DNA from: Paragorgia papillata
Taxonomy: Eukaryota; Cnidaria; Anthozoa; Scleralcyonacea; Coralliidae
NCBI GenBank assembly: GCA_035771165.1
Contig: JAWNZC010000114.1
Span: 981,001 to 1,045,000 of the forward strand
DNA: 64,000 bases
Direction of reading: 5' to 3'
The notes under the pieces were generated by a model. It made no database searches and was not told the origin of the DNA. It saw nothing but the letters and a program-made list of their open reading frames with translations. Position numbers and translations under genes: made by a program. This document shows positions 42,601 through 54,189 of this stretch, piece by piece. Position 1 is the stretch's first letter; each line of letters begins with the position of its first letter.

Positions 42601-44692
42601 AATTTGCAGTACATGTAGTCATACTGTTCCCTGTTGTAGCTCATGTAGTTTAATTTTAAAAGTGCAATAAAATCTATAAAATACATACAATACAGTACAT
42701 TGATGAAGTCAGGGAAGCATAATTACAATATGGTCCATTTAAGCTGACCAGGCACAAGAAGTTGTTTCCAATCAATGTTGAAATTTGATTTGTTGAAAAC
42801 AACATTAGTATATTTATAATACTATGGTCTATCACCAATGGACAACGATCTAATAGCCAACCAGATTACAGGATTTGTAATAGTTCACTAGTTCATTTAT
42901 ACTAAGTACTGTAAAATGGGTTAACCCATTCCTTAACCTGAGCCCTTTATTATTTTACTGTGTCTAACACCTGTCAATGGTTTAATTTACCTGGAAGATT
43001 ACTTTTCAATCCCTTGGCAGATTCATCTGTTATTTGTGTCTTTAAATTAAGTTTTTGGGTTTCTGGTTGAGATATTGTATCTTGATCTCCACCAACAAGT
43101 CCTTGAACTTCTTTCAAAGATTCTAGTTTATTTGTTAAATCAATGCTCAGACTGGAGCATGATTGTGTAGTGTTCTGTACTTCACTTGCTTCAGCAGTAT
43201 TTGCAAGGGTAGAATTGTGTGCAATGTATTGCTTACTCAGAGCCCTAATTCGATCGAAAGATGTCACTGTCACTACTGCATCACTAGAATCACTAGAATT
43301 GCTTGTGAAACTATCATGTCTGCTTTTCTTAAGTGACTGCGGAGAACAATTCTTCCTTGAATCAAAGCTCACATCCATGTCAATAACCAAATCACCACTT
43401 CCATCACTCTCATTGTCATAAACAAGGCTAGTAGTAGTACTCTGACATAGATCACCTTTATCAGTTTCTGGATCTTTATTGGTGCTTTCATGCAATGAAT
43501 CAATCTCTTTATCTTTTAAAGAACTTTCAAGATTATTGGCATCAAAATTTGTTGCTTTATCACCAAATGACTCAACCAGTGGTATCTTAAATGCTTTCGT
43601 CTTGCCCTTTGTGGTTTTTCTCACACCACTACTTGAATCATCTTTGCAAGCACTATTTTTTAATTTTTTGTCAGTTAAACTAACTTTGCATGTATTAATA
43701 GATTTTACCATAGTTTTTGTTTCTTTATTTTCCACTGAGGGAGACTTTGATTTCTCATGTAACAATGGACTTACACCATTGTCAGTCTTAGTTTGTAAAT
43801 TCCTTCCATGCACAGTATCATGCTCTGTGACAGAGGCATCTACAAGTCTTTCTCCCATTTCAACACTTTTTGAACTTTTTGCCTTAACAGGTGAAATATC
43901 AGAAGACTTCAACTTGTTACAAGAAGTCACCACATTTTCTGTATGAGGTACTTTTGAAATCTTTTTCTGAACTTTAGTCATTAAACTTTCTTGGCTATTA
44001 TCTTTGGTTCTTGCCAATATATCATCTAGTATATTCCCTGTTTCAAAACCGGTAATCTTATCTTTACTACTTGTCAATACCTTGCTATCATTCACCCCCC
44101 TGTTCACATGTTCTAAGGGTTTTGCTACAGGGGGTTGTCTTACTCCACACGGTATACTAACAAGAACACCCCCCTTCATAACCTTTCTAACTTTTACTCT
44201 TTGTTGAGAATTCTCTTGTGGGGTAATATCAAGCCCAATATTTTTTGACAGACTTGTAGTTAAGGCAGTATTATTTAATAACCCCCCAACTCTATTTGGA
44301 AGTGATTTTGTATGAAAGCCAAAGGAACTGTTATTATTATCGTGTTGCTGTTGGATTTGTTGTTTTTGTCGAAGCTGTTCCTGTCTTTGTTCTTGCTGCT
44401 GTTGTTGTATTTTCTGCTGAATTTGATGCTGCAGTTGCTGTTGTTGCTGCTGCAACTGTTGTTGTTTTCTAGCACTCAAGTATGACACGTGATTCATAAA
44501 TGATTGTATAGTCGGGCGATCACTCCAACGAGACAATGGATTCTCCTTTGGTACCCCTAAAAGACTACTCTTATTGCAATGAACACTGATCTCTGGTCCA
44601 TCACGTATCTTTTTGTCACCAGATTTCAACGATCTGTCTGCAATCAAGGATGGAGGGGAGAGGATTGCTTTTTCCAGGCTGTAATACGCCAT
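39605..44692 (-). CDS. CCCH zinc-finger protein, ZC3H4/ZC3H6/ZC3H8 family
   Basis: Nine exons: 42991-44692, 42276-42568, 42012-42098, 41635-41868, 41382-41406, 40538-40695, 40357-40465, 40174-40283, 39605-39886. They sum to 3000 nt with every phase matching, giving 999 residues. Start is the ATG at 44692 (MAYYSLEKAI). Residues ~77-122 are Gln-rich; the next ~690 are Ser/Thr/Lys-rich and disordered-looking; a basic KKKKK stretch precedes three tandem CCCH fingers: C823-x7-C-x5-C-x3-H841, C848-x8-C-x7-C-x3-H869, C874-x8-C-x5-C-x3-H893. LHNEFPC and CKFSHEPLTEETRKILDN closely match the family's fingers 2-3. Relatives bind RNA and act in snRNA transcription (ZC3H8, little elongation complex) or early transcription termination (ZC3H4). 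Which paralogue this represents is unresolved. A donor-like GTGAGT overlaps the stop, so further 3' exons are possible. Confidence 0.85.
40951..41066. repeat. Foldback element in the zinc-finger gene
   Basis: CTAATTTTCCCGTGCATGTT and GATGAGGGAAAAT pair with the mirrored sequence ending at 41066. GAAGACAAAG...CTTTGTCTTC pairs inside. Outer weaker pairs ATGATCGCC(T)CGG near 40905 and 41150 suggest a larger element. It lies in the intron between 41382 and 40695. Confidence 0.75.
42125..42240. repeat. (ACTGT)n microsatellite
   Basis: About 115 bp of ACTGT pentanucleotides with a few AACTGC/AAGTGT variants, in the intron between 42276 and 42098. Confidence 0.95.
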
Positions 44693-45000
44693 CTCTGTAT
44701 ACAAACTCTTTGTTTCTTGAGGTTTTAACCTTAGCTATTATCCACGTTACTCCATGCAACAATAGAGATCCTCTCCCATATAAAATCGTTCTCAAAAACC
44801 ATCGCAAAAAACGATATTTAATACCACCCAACGAGGGACAAAATACACAAACAAGGGAATAAAAACGTACACGAAGTACTACACCCAACTGTTGCTGACC
44901 AGAGCAATCAGAGGGCTCCCGATACACATGGTTGTTTTGTGTGGTGTGAAAGAAAGGTTATAAAGTTTGTGAAAAACTCTTTTAAAATTATTGTTTTAAA
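44693..45000. promoter_or_regulatory. Probable bidirectional promoter between the zinc-finger and BAF53 genes
   Basis: 308 bp separate the two divergent start codons, both in good initiation contexts (CAGAGATGG and TAAAATGAG). No repeat family or other gene lies between. I see no obvious TATA box at a fixed distance. A head-to-head pair this close normally shares a promoter; transcription start sites cannot be placed from sequence alone. Confidence 0.55.
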
Positions 45001-45318
45001 ATGAGTGGCGGTGTTTACGGTGGAGGTAAGTTGTAGTAAGGTTTCCAGAGGCTGTTGGTCTTTATTTTGTGTACGGCGTACTTGAGAGTAATTGATATAT
45101 TTGAGAGCAACTGTATATTAAAATACATCTTGCATGCATCATGCAGTCTTATATTAAATATAGTATTTGTATTTTTTTTTGTGTGTTATCTAGATGAAGT
45201 TGGTGCCTTGGTTTTTGACCTTGGTTCATGCTCTTTTCGTGCTGGTTATGCAGGTGAAGATGCCCCAAAGGTAATCTAAAAATAAACAAATATGTTTGAC
45301 AGTTTGTAACTGTTTACT

Positions 45319-45349
<31 letters not shown>

Positions 45350-48300
45350 TATAAATATATACATACTGTATATATATATATATATATATACAAACGAGCA
45401 CATGTGATTTTGTTCATGGAATGTTGGAAAGTGTGAGATACCATAAAGGTAGAGCGAATATAGTATAGTTTAAGTGGGTGTACCTCAAAATGTTGAGTGT
45501 CGCAACTGTCAGTTTCACGTGGGGTGATCTTCACGTCACCTGAGTATATATATATATATATGTAATATTTATAAACCGCGCAGGAGGGCTTTATCGGATA
45601 TAAAACACGAGGCGATAGCCGAGTGTTTTAGAGCCGATAAAGCCCGTACTGCAAGGTTTTTAAATGGCTTCTAAAAAGAATCACTTCATACGTTCATTGG
45701 CGTAGTAATTTTGAAAATTAAGCTTATCTCAGCCGTTAAAAACCAGTGAGAAACTTAGAGCGAGTCTATATCACATAATATATACATCCGATACGCTCAT
45801 GATTTTTCTTTGTGTTTTCCTCATGAATTATTAATGAATTTTAGAAATATATATATATACCATTAAAGATGTACATTGGATCCAGTTCAAGCACATTTTT
45901 TATCAGAAATTGTTTGTATTTTTAGGCTGATGTTCCTACTCATATGGGAGTAATTGAGGAAGGCAGTAAAATTGAGAATCAAATGGAAACTGACCAAACA
46001 ACAAGTACTGATAGTACTGTTTTTATATGCACATTTATACGAAGCTTTTCTCTCAGATAGTGACTGCTGACCATATTTTGCCCAAGTGTTTATTGACTGT
46101 GAGCTCAGCCATGCCTGCACACCAATTAATCCAGTTATAAATTGAGAAAATGTGTTTTATTGCTGGATGGGCAGGATTCAGATAACTTTTTTACAGCAGC
46201 AGTGATTCTACATGCTCATTTGAAATTTTGAACTTAAGGTGGCTCCCTGAAACGAAAATTAAATTTGTCTTATTTGAAAGTACTTTTAAAATGACAAAGT
46301 AACATCTTTTGCAGTTTTTTGTTTCCTTGCTTTGTTTTTAAGATATCACAGTTTGTTTTATAAGCAAAACTAACCAGTGACATCATAACGTGCATAATGA
46401 CTTCCCGGGAAAGGTTATATATCTTTTCTATTATCAGACGGAATCACTTCAAAGCAATATTATGTGTGTGTTTTTCTCTTACAACAACAAAAATATACAT
46501 TTTCAACTGATTCTGTTTAATAATAGCAAGGATATATAACCTTTCCCAGTACATCATTATGCACGTTGTGATGTCACTGGTTAGTTTCACATATCAAACA
46601 AACTGAAATCTCAACAACGAAGCAAGGAAACAAAAAACTGCAAATAAGACAAACTTAATTTTCGTTTCATAAGCACTTTAAGGGGCCCTAGTTCCCCCCC
46701 CCCTGTAATGTATGCTTTTGACACTCTCCAGAAAGATTAATAACATTATCCCAATAACTTCAGTGTTGTTATTAACCTTCTAAAGACTATTGCCATGGCA
46801 ACAGTGAGTATAAAAGATAACGGATTTTTTTTCTATTTTTCGCCATTTTTCCTGCCATTTCTCGAGTACCCTTCAGTGGAATTTCTTCAAACTTCACAAT
46901 CTTGTGGAAATTGCTTTGGAAAATCGCGTTGATGTTTAGGCTTTTTTACGCACGTGACGTCATACTTTTTCCGATTTTCAGTAATTTTCCCGATTTTCAG
47001 TAATTTTCCCGCTGAAACTGCCAAACTGACCAGCTCGCGCGCGGTCATAAAACTATAGGGAGCCACGTTAAATTAATCTTATTCAAAAATTTTTCTTTCT
47101 AATCACAAGATGGAACTGAAGGACAACCATCACCGCAAACCAAGAAATATTATATTGGAACAAATTCATTACATGTGCCAAGAGAAAACATGGAAGTTTG
47201 TAGTCCATTGAAAGATGTTATGAGTAAGTTAATGCCATTTTTTCCAGAAGATTACCAAAATGGTGTATTACAGTACGTCCTGTGTTTGCTAAATTTCATC
47301 CCAAAAAACAATAGTGAATTATTGTAATTTTACTCAGTCACAAGTTCACTCTAAGTCCCCCTAAGTTCACTCAGGTCCTTCGTTGATTACAGGTCCTCCG
47401 TTGATAGCAGGCTTCTTTTATGCCTGACGAAGTTAACCTGTATAAATATGTTAAATAATAATAATAATAAGACCCCGTTTCAACGGCACCGGACGAATTT
47501 GGAACCGGTCTTGAATCTTATTGAGACCAGTTTCGAATTCGCCCGGCACAAACGTAGCCTAACCCATTCCCTCTCTCCTCCGCAGAGGTTAAATTTCGGA
47601 GATTGGAGGTTTCGGGGGTCGTCGGAGATGCTCGGAGGCGTCAGCTGGACATAAGTAGTGCGGGCGAAACTCGCACTCCTTATATATGTCCAGTCGACGC
47701 ATCTCCGACGATCCCCGACATAGCCGATCTCCGAAAGAACCTCTGCGGAGGAGAGAGAGCCATTCCTGCCTGAGCTGGCCGAAAACGGCTCCTCTATTTT
47801 TTTACTCTATCTAACACCAGACAATTTTACTTGTCAAAGGGGCAACCCTCAGACCCGACAAAATCATGCCGTTTAGGCCTTGCGTTTACACAATACCGGC
47901 ACAAAAATGACATGAAAACGGCACAAAATGAAGACGGGTTCCTTGATGGCATGAAATGAAAACGGAACACTAACCGGTATCGTGTAAACGCCCGTGCCGT
48001 AACAGTTTGATGACGGTAATCACGATATATACGACCACAGTATTCGGGTCTGCAGTATTCACAAAGTCTTCTCAAAAGACGAATATAGTCACATGTTAAT
48101 CCGTCATTATATATACCGGCAATAAACGCAAGACTTTTTGGCCTGTATTTGCCTGCATCGTGTAAACGGGGTCTCAGAGACTCAGACAGCCTATAGGCAG
48201 CAATGGATTAATCTATTACTGTATTTACTGCTTATTTTTTTAGTTGAAGACTGGGATATGTTTGAGAATCTTATTGAGCATGTCTACAAGAGACACATTA

Positions 48301-51300
48301 GGTCGGACTCGTCGTTACATCCTGTCCTGATGTCTGAAGCTTCTGTAAGCTAAAACGTTTTCTTTTATGTGACAATTTTGTGCTTTTGTTCACATTTGTT
48401 GTTGTAGTTCTATATTTTCAGCAGTTCTTTACTATTTACAAGCTGTAATTGACACTCTAACCATTGAGAACCCAGATGTCAGCTAGGCTGAGGACGTTGA
48501 TTCGGCCCCCTAACCTGAAACATCTTCCTACGGCCCTGTACAAAATACTGGAGTGGTTTGTTCACCTAATGAATATTATATTTTGTAGTGGAACGTCAGA
48601 TCAAAACGAGAGAAACTGACTGAGCTCATGTTTGAGAAGTACGACATCCCCGCTTTCTTTCTCTGTAAAGATGCTGTTCTATCAGCTTACGCACATGGTC
48701 GTTCAACTGGTCTAGTTATTCATTCAGGAAGCAATCTAAGCAGTGCAATTCCAGTTCACGATGGTTATGTTTTGCAACAAGCTATTGTGAAATCTCCATT
48801 AGCTGGTGATTTTATTACGGCGCAGTGCCGTAACCTGTTCGATGAAATGAATTGTGAAGTTGTTCCTCCATACATTATTGCAAGCAAGGTAATCATTAAT
48901 AACATACACGCATGCAAGATGTTTCAGGCCTGGCCAAGGCTATATGATTACATCGCTTCCGATATCAAAGTCAGGCATTGCGCTACGTTGTAAGTCGTAT
49001 ATAAGACGTTCCGTTACGATACATCATACAGGGGTGGAAAAAGTTAATTTCTTTCTGGGACCACAGACAGAAAACAAAAAAATTTCCTGCCAGTTCCTGG
49101 TGGTTACTACAATGGGATGAGTGTGACCATACACGGTACCAGACGTTCCTTTCACACTTGTGATTGTATTTGTAAAACGTCGTCTTTGCAAGTTTACCCC
49201 TCGCTCTCCTTGCATCCAAGTTCACCCCTCGCTCTCCTTGCATCCAAGTTTACCCCTCGCTCTCCTTGCATCCAAGTTTACCCCTCGCTCTCCTTGCATC
49301 CAAGTTTACCCCTCGCTCTCCTTGCATCCAAGTTTACCCCTCGCTCTCCTTGCATCCAAGTTTACCCTCACTCTCCTTGCATCCAAGTTTACCCCTCGCT
49401 CTCCTTGCATCCAAGTTTACCCCTCGCTCTCCTTGCATCAAAGTTTACCCCTCGCTCTCCTTGCATCCAAGTTTACCCCTCACTCTCCTTGCATCCAAGT
49501 TTACCCCTCGCTCTCCTTGCATCCAAGTTTACCCCTCGCTCTCCTTGCATCAAAGTTTACCCCTCGCTCTCCTTGCATCCAAGTTTACCCCTCACTCTCC
49601 TTGCATCCAAGTTTACCCCTCGCTCTCCTTGCATCCAAGTTTACCCCTCGCTCTCCTTGCATCCAAGTTTACCCCTCGCTCTCCTTGCATCCAAGTTTAC
49701 CCCTCGTTCTCCTTCCATCCAAGTGACCGAGTGATCCGACCTCGCCCGCGTTATTCATTTCCATGAGCAACAAGCGTGCCAATGTGAATTTGTGAAAGGA
49801 TTGTTTCACATGTTGCATTCTGTATTTCACTATTTCCAACTGTACCATGCAAACCTTCATACTAGTATAATTCTACTACCATTTGATAATCTTATCTTTC
49901 TTTCTTCTATTTTTAAAATTATTTTTGTATAGTTCTCTTTTTTTTCTTTTATCAACACTTGCTTAACTTTTTTCTTTCTTAAAATATTTTCTGGGAACCC
50001 CAAAAATTTTCTAGGACCAACGGTCCCGTGGTCCGATACTTTTTCCACCCCTGGGTCATAAGACGTTACGCTACATTTTAAGACGTTCCGTTACGATACA
50101 TCATAGGAGGTTGCGCTACGTTTTAAGAAGTAACGCTACGTTGTAAGAAATTCCGCGTTACGATTCGTCATAAAACAATGCGCAATGTTGTAAAACGTAT
50201 TGCGCTACTGTCAAGACCGCATTGCGCTACTGTCAGTTGTTCATTAATCCCTGTTCTGTTTTTTCGTTTCTTTTAAATATGATTTTTTGTTAATTACCTA
50301 CAGGAAGCTGTCAAAGATGGTGACACACCGATTTTTACCAAGAAAAACCTAAGCAACATTAGCAAGTCTTATCACAACTATATGTCAAAGGTAGAGAAGA
50401 ATAGTTGATTAAATATATTTAAAATACTCATTAATAATTCATGACGAAAATTGAAAAGAAATCAATACCGTAGCAGTGGTTGTAAATCGGATACAGCATC
50501 GTCCTGAATTACATGAACTTTAGCTTCGATTTTCTCGGCTAAAACAGACCGTATCCCCAAAATAGTTGGGGAACTTGATTACTTAGATGCATTTGTATTT
50601 TAAGAAAGATACAGCATTATAGATAATAAATCAGATACAGCTCGGATGCATATTTAGGCGCAATTTAGACGTAATGTATATGTGTGTTGATTATATTTTG
50701 CAGCAAATTACTCAGGACTTCCAGTCAAGCGTGTTACAAGTTTCAGATGGACCATTTGATGATAGGTTTGCTTTGATTGTTTTATTATTATTTTTTACCT
50801 TTACTCCGAAATGGCTTGATTTCTCGTTTTAGGTTATTACAGATAATCTGCTTACGGTTCAATATAGACAGTCGTACATTATGAATCTGTTTCTTCCTTT
50901 TCAGTTTATTTGGCAGCATTCCTACTGTCCACTATGAATTCCCAAATGGTTTCAACTATAGCTTTGGAGTGGAAAGATTTAGAACTTGTGAAGGATTATT
51001 TGATCCCAGTAACGTCAAGGTGAGAGAGAAAAACTTTACCCATTGGGAGAACGAAAGAAAATGGTGGCGAGAACATGTGCGCAATAGGCGTGTCTGCGGG
51101 GTTTCCTATGGTGCGCACTGAGGGAGATTGGTCCGGTTTCGGAAGGATTATCTGCCTCTGTTCTTTATCGTTCTTGCTAAGATATCATCTTTTATATCTT
51201 TTTATTTTTATCGGTAGCTACTGCATGCGAGCGTACAAAAATCTGAAAATTAATGTAATTAAGTTTTGTGGAAACACCACGTAAAATATTTATTTGCTAA

Positions 51301-53283
51301 GCTTAAAAATTTATTTATATTACGTTATCGCCATGAAAACTTTCAAAGAATTAATCTGAAAATTGTACAAAAATCTGAAAATTATATAAAAATCTGAAAA
51401 TTGTATAAAAATCTGAAAATTGTATTATTGTTTTTTAAGACACCGTTCTTTTCTTCTTAGGCTATTGAAGGTAGCACAGCGATGGGGATCACCCAAGTTG
51501 CAACAACCAGTATTGGAATGTGTGATATCGACATCAGACCGGTTAGTGGTTGACCAAATGCGAGTTGATGCCTGGTTTTCATATACTGAAGATTCCTACC
51601 GTCGCCATGCGGGTGACGTTGAGCTCGACTCAATTTCGCAAGCATGACGGCCACAGAATCACAAATTTCTTATTTTCTGAAATGAGCTATCACATTTTTT
51701 CAGGGGTTATTTAGCAGTGTTATTGTAACTGGTGGAAATACCTTAATTCATGGCTTTGTCGAGCGATTGAACAGAGAATTGGTATCCAAAGCACCACCGG
51801 TAAGGTTGAGGAGGTTAGCAGCGTAACTTGAGCAGTGAATTATATTCTCTATATCTAGAGTACTAACATTAGTCATGAACAAACCTCAAAAGTATACTTA
51901 GTATAGTCGAGATTTTGTACGTACAGTGCTGTACCTGTTACGTCAGTTTCAGTCTCCTACACGCGTAAAAACGCACAACTTGTTCACGGTTGTCAACAGG
52001 CGTGAACAATGTTGTGCTGCTCGCTGTGAACAATGTTGTGCTGCTCGCCGTGAACATGTTGTCAACAAGTTGTTCACTTATGGTTCGAACAACTTGTTCA
52101 CGGATAAATCAACAGTCATTAACAAGTTGTTCCAACAGCACATTTTTTATAGCCAACAACGTTGTTCGCACATGATACAACATGTTGTAACAGCATGACG
52201 AAATAACAACGATGAACAACAATGTTACAACAATGGTGAACATGGTTGATGTATCAACACGTTCTTCGGTGTTACAACATGCGTGAACAATGGTTGTTGT
52301 TTCATCAAGCTGTAACAACTTGTTGAAACAATGATGAACAATGTTGTTCACATATGTCAACAAGTTGTTACAGCATTGTTCAGGCAACAATGCTGTAACA
52401 ACTTGCGAGATTTTTACGCGTGTAGACCGCTCTGACAACAGACAGACTGTAAAGTTTGTGGGCGACCAATTTCATACCCATAGCCTGCGTTCCTCCCTGA
52501 CCTGCGGGTAAATGGAACGCGCGGGCTCTGGGAATGAGATTAGTAGGCGGATGGAAAGCGACGCGAAAGAGCTTGACTGAACCTCGTTCACAGTCTCCCC
52601 ACTGGGTTGCGACTGGCGGGGAAGCCTCTGGGAACGAGTTAGCGCTCCAAATATGGAAAGACGAATTCATTGAACTTAGTACCCAGGGCTATTTGAGACT
52701 TGAGAGCAGTTGGGCCAAGATGATGGTTCCGTGAAAAGTAAACCCGCATTTTCTCACATTTCAGAGCGCCAGGTTAAAGATCATTTCGAATAATTCCACT
52801 TCTGATCGACGATTTAGCTCCTGGATTGGTGGATCCATCTTGGCATCTTTGGTATGTATATACTGTATATAATAGGCTTGAGAAAGACTGGTGGTCGGGA
52901 CTGACATCAGGGGGGAGGGTCAACTTCGTCCCCACGGCGTTCTCTCGTTTCGCCGCGTCTCTACCACCTTTTCACTTTGCTCTATGTGAAACACTGCCTA
53001 CGCAGCACTTTAGTATATTTAAATAGTGAAATAAAAGTAGCGTGCTGCGTAGGCAGTGTTGAAACAACAAATATAGTAAATGTTTGATATACTGCCGAAA
53101 CAGAGAACGTAGCAATCTAACGTTTCGAGTGAAGGCCCTTCGTCAGAGAGAAACGTTTAGTAGTAGTAGTTGTATATTTAGTTGTTTTTCCCATCGCTTC
53201 AGGGTTCATTCCAACAAATGTGGATCTCCAAACAGGAGTACGAAGATCAAGGAAAATCCTGTGTAGAAAGGAAGTGTCCTTGA
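45001..53283 (+). CDS. ACTL6A: Actin-like protein 6 (BAF53), chromatin-remodelling subunit
   Basis: Thirteen exons: 45001-45025, 45194-45270, 45926-46013, 47110-47223, 48244-48344, 48589-48888, 50304-50390, 50704-50765, 50905-51019, 51461-51541, 51704-51799, 52765-52851, 53203-53283. Total 1314 nt, 437 residues (animal orthologues about 429), all phases consistent and flanked by gt/ag. This nuclear actin-related protein pairs with actin in SWI/SNF (BAF), INO80 and NuA4/TIP60 complexes. Diagnostic stretches: [20 protein letters not shown] at the start, [80 protein letters not shown], and [20 protein letters not shown] near the end. Residues 35-75 are poorly conserved and Ser/Thr/Gln-rich. Paralogue A versus B cannot be assigned outside vertebrates. 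Confidence 0.95.
45555..45860. repeat. R1 copy in BAF53 intron 2, flanked by TATATA
   Basis: Nearly identical to 7735-8030, including CGCGCAGGAGGGCTTTATCG and the hairpin GGGCTTTATCGG/CCGATAAAGCCC. Flanked left and right by short TATATATATA runs. A TTTA microsatellite (45319-45352) and another TA run lie just upstream in the same intron. Confidence 0.8.
46250..46670. repeat. F1 long-arm foldback element in BAF53 intron 3
   Basis: Same family as 15873-16357: GAAAATTAAATTTGTCTTAT, CTTGCTTTGTTTTTAAGATA, GGTTATATATCTT and their mirrored right arm (AAGCAAGGAAACAAAAAACT, AGACAAACTTAATTTTCGTT). Arms of about 170-190 bp, more diverged than the 15.9 kb copy. Confidence 0.75.
47470..48172. mobile_element. 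TIR-like element in BAF53 intron 4 (composite)
   Basis: AGACCCCGTTTCAACGGC near 47470 and TGTAAACGGGGTCT ending near 48172 form short inverted ends. The interior carries many ACCGG/CCGGT words, an R2 fragment (47760-47855) and the 189-bp element below. A target duplication is not clear, so the outer boundary is tentative. Confidence 0.45.
47571..47759. mobile_element. 189-bp hairpin element with 7-bp target duplication
   Basis: Arms start CTCTCTCCTCCGCAGAGGTT and end AACCTCTGCGGAGGAGAGAG, with further pairing of GTCGGAGATG and CATCTCCGAC inside. Flanked by CCATTCC on both sides (47564-47570 and 47760-47766). It split an R2 repeat (AACCCATTCCTGCC...). Confidence 0.7.
49029..50054. mobile_element. 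hAT-like element carrying a minisatellite, in BAF53 intron 6
   Basis: Ends CAGGGGTGGAAAAAGTTA and ATACTTTTTCCACCCCTG, 16-18 bp inverted and of hAT type. Subterminal GGGACCACAG... and CGGTCCCGTGGTCC also pair. The immediate flanks share only TCATA, so the 8-bp target duplication is degraded. No transposase frame; most of the inside is the 28-bp tandem array. Confidence 0.65.
49183..49727. repeat. 28-bp minisatellite, ~19 copies
   Basis: Unit CTCCTTGCATCCAAGTTTAC followed by CCCTCGCT, very uniform, with scattered variants (CATCAAAG, CTCACT). Because 28 is not a multiple of three and the unit lacks stops, all three plus frames are open throughout, which explains the overlapping open frames here. 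Confidence 0.95.
50415..50560 (-). repeat. R1 fragment in BAF53 intron 7
   Basis: Reverse R1 core ACTCATTAATAATTCATGAC, then AATCAATACCGTAGCAGTGG and GATTTTCTCGGCTAAAACAG. Confidence 0.65.
51957..52425. mobile_element. ~470-bp TIR element rich in GTTGTT/AACAAC words
   Basis: Ends CTACACGCGTAAAAACGC and TTTTTACGCGTGTAG. The interior is a series of GTTGT...ACAAC quasi-palindromes (for example TGTGAACAATGTTGTGCTGC twice in tandem). It lies in BAF53 intron 11. No coding sequence. Confidence 0.65.
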
Positions 53284-53490
53284 GCTTTTTTAAGACAGTA
53301 TGTTGCGTTTGGAACTGAAGGGATGAGGAGAGAAAACGGAACATGCGAAAACAATCCGGAAAAAAACTCACCACCAAACAAAGAAACGCATAACGCCGTA
53401 CCTTACATCGGTACACAGTCTTTTTTTGCAACTGTCTTGTGTCGGTTCAATTCTTCTGTCCTATTTCACGCACGCAAACACACACTCTAA

Positions 53491-53694
53491 AGCCGTGTTT
53501 ACACTGCAAGCCATGGCCTGGCCTGGGGTAAATGTGTCGTGCTTACACTGGCACAAGCCTGGCCAAGGCAAGGCCAATAAAAGAAGCAAGCCTAGATATT
53601 CTGGCCAAGGCCTGGCCTAGGCCAGCCCAGGACGTGTTTACACTGTCAAAAAGCAGGCCAAACTTAGTCCAAGGCTTGCAGTGTAAACACAGCT
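53491..53694. mobile_element. 204-bp TIR element with TAA target duplication
   Basis: Inverted ends AGCCGTGTTTACACTGCAAG and CTTGCAGTGTAAACACAGCT, flanked by TAA on both sides. The interior repeats GGCCTGGCC/GGCCAAGGC words. Same TAA target and AGC(C/T) start as 5839-6062, suggesting the same transposase type. It lies 207 bp past the BAF53 stop codon. Confidence 0.75.
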
Positions 53695-53748
53695 TAAGAC
53701 CAACAAAGACGAGCCGACGCGAGAACTGTTTTTCAACTCTGGTTATCC

Positions 53749-53876
53749 CCGCGCTTTTCTTCCCACGCTTTTTCTTCCCGCGCTTTTTCTTCCCGCGCTT
53801 TTCTTCTCGCGCTTTTCTTCCCGCGTTTTTCTTCCCACGTTTTTCCTCCCACGCTTTTCGTCCCGCGCTTTTCTTC
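53749..53876. repeat. CTTCCCGCGCTTTT minisatellite
   Basis: About nine units of 14-15 bp (TTTCTTCCCGCGC) in the 3' flank of the BAF53 gene. Confidence 0.9.
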
Positions 53877-54189
53877 GATTTCTCTAGCTAGACCGGGCCT
53901 GACCGGCCGTCAGTAGCGTCGCATCACCACACGTATATCATTAATCGAAGATGTGTAACTAAGGCACATAAACGAAGACATGTAACTAAGGGATGCTTAA
54001 ATATGACTTTTTTACAAAACTAGTTACTTAACAAGTAGACTACACTTTTCGTACTATTTTGTTTTTTAAACGGTGTTACGTCTTCTGTGATCTATCACAT
54101 TTCACTCACACAACTCGCCGGCGTCGGAGACCTAGTCCTCCTCGGTCAACTCACGTCGTCTTTGACGTCGCGTCATCTTTTCTAAAATG

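Noticed and set aside
44693..44704. Upstream in-frame start for the zinc-finger gene at 44704
   Set aside because: That codon is TTG, not ATG; the ATG at 44692 in good context is the likely start.
49183..49727. Possible CRISPR array (regular 28-bp repeats)
   Set aside because: The repeats are contiguous with no spacers and sit in an animal intron.
49117..49766. Three overlapping plus-strand frames with [13 protein letters not shown] repeats
   Set aside because: A stop-free 28-bp tandem repeat opens all three frames, and it lies inside a BAF53 intron.
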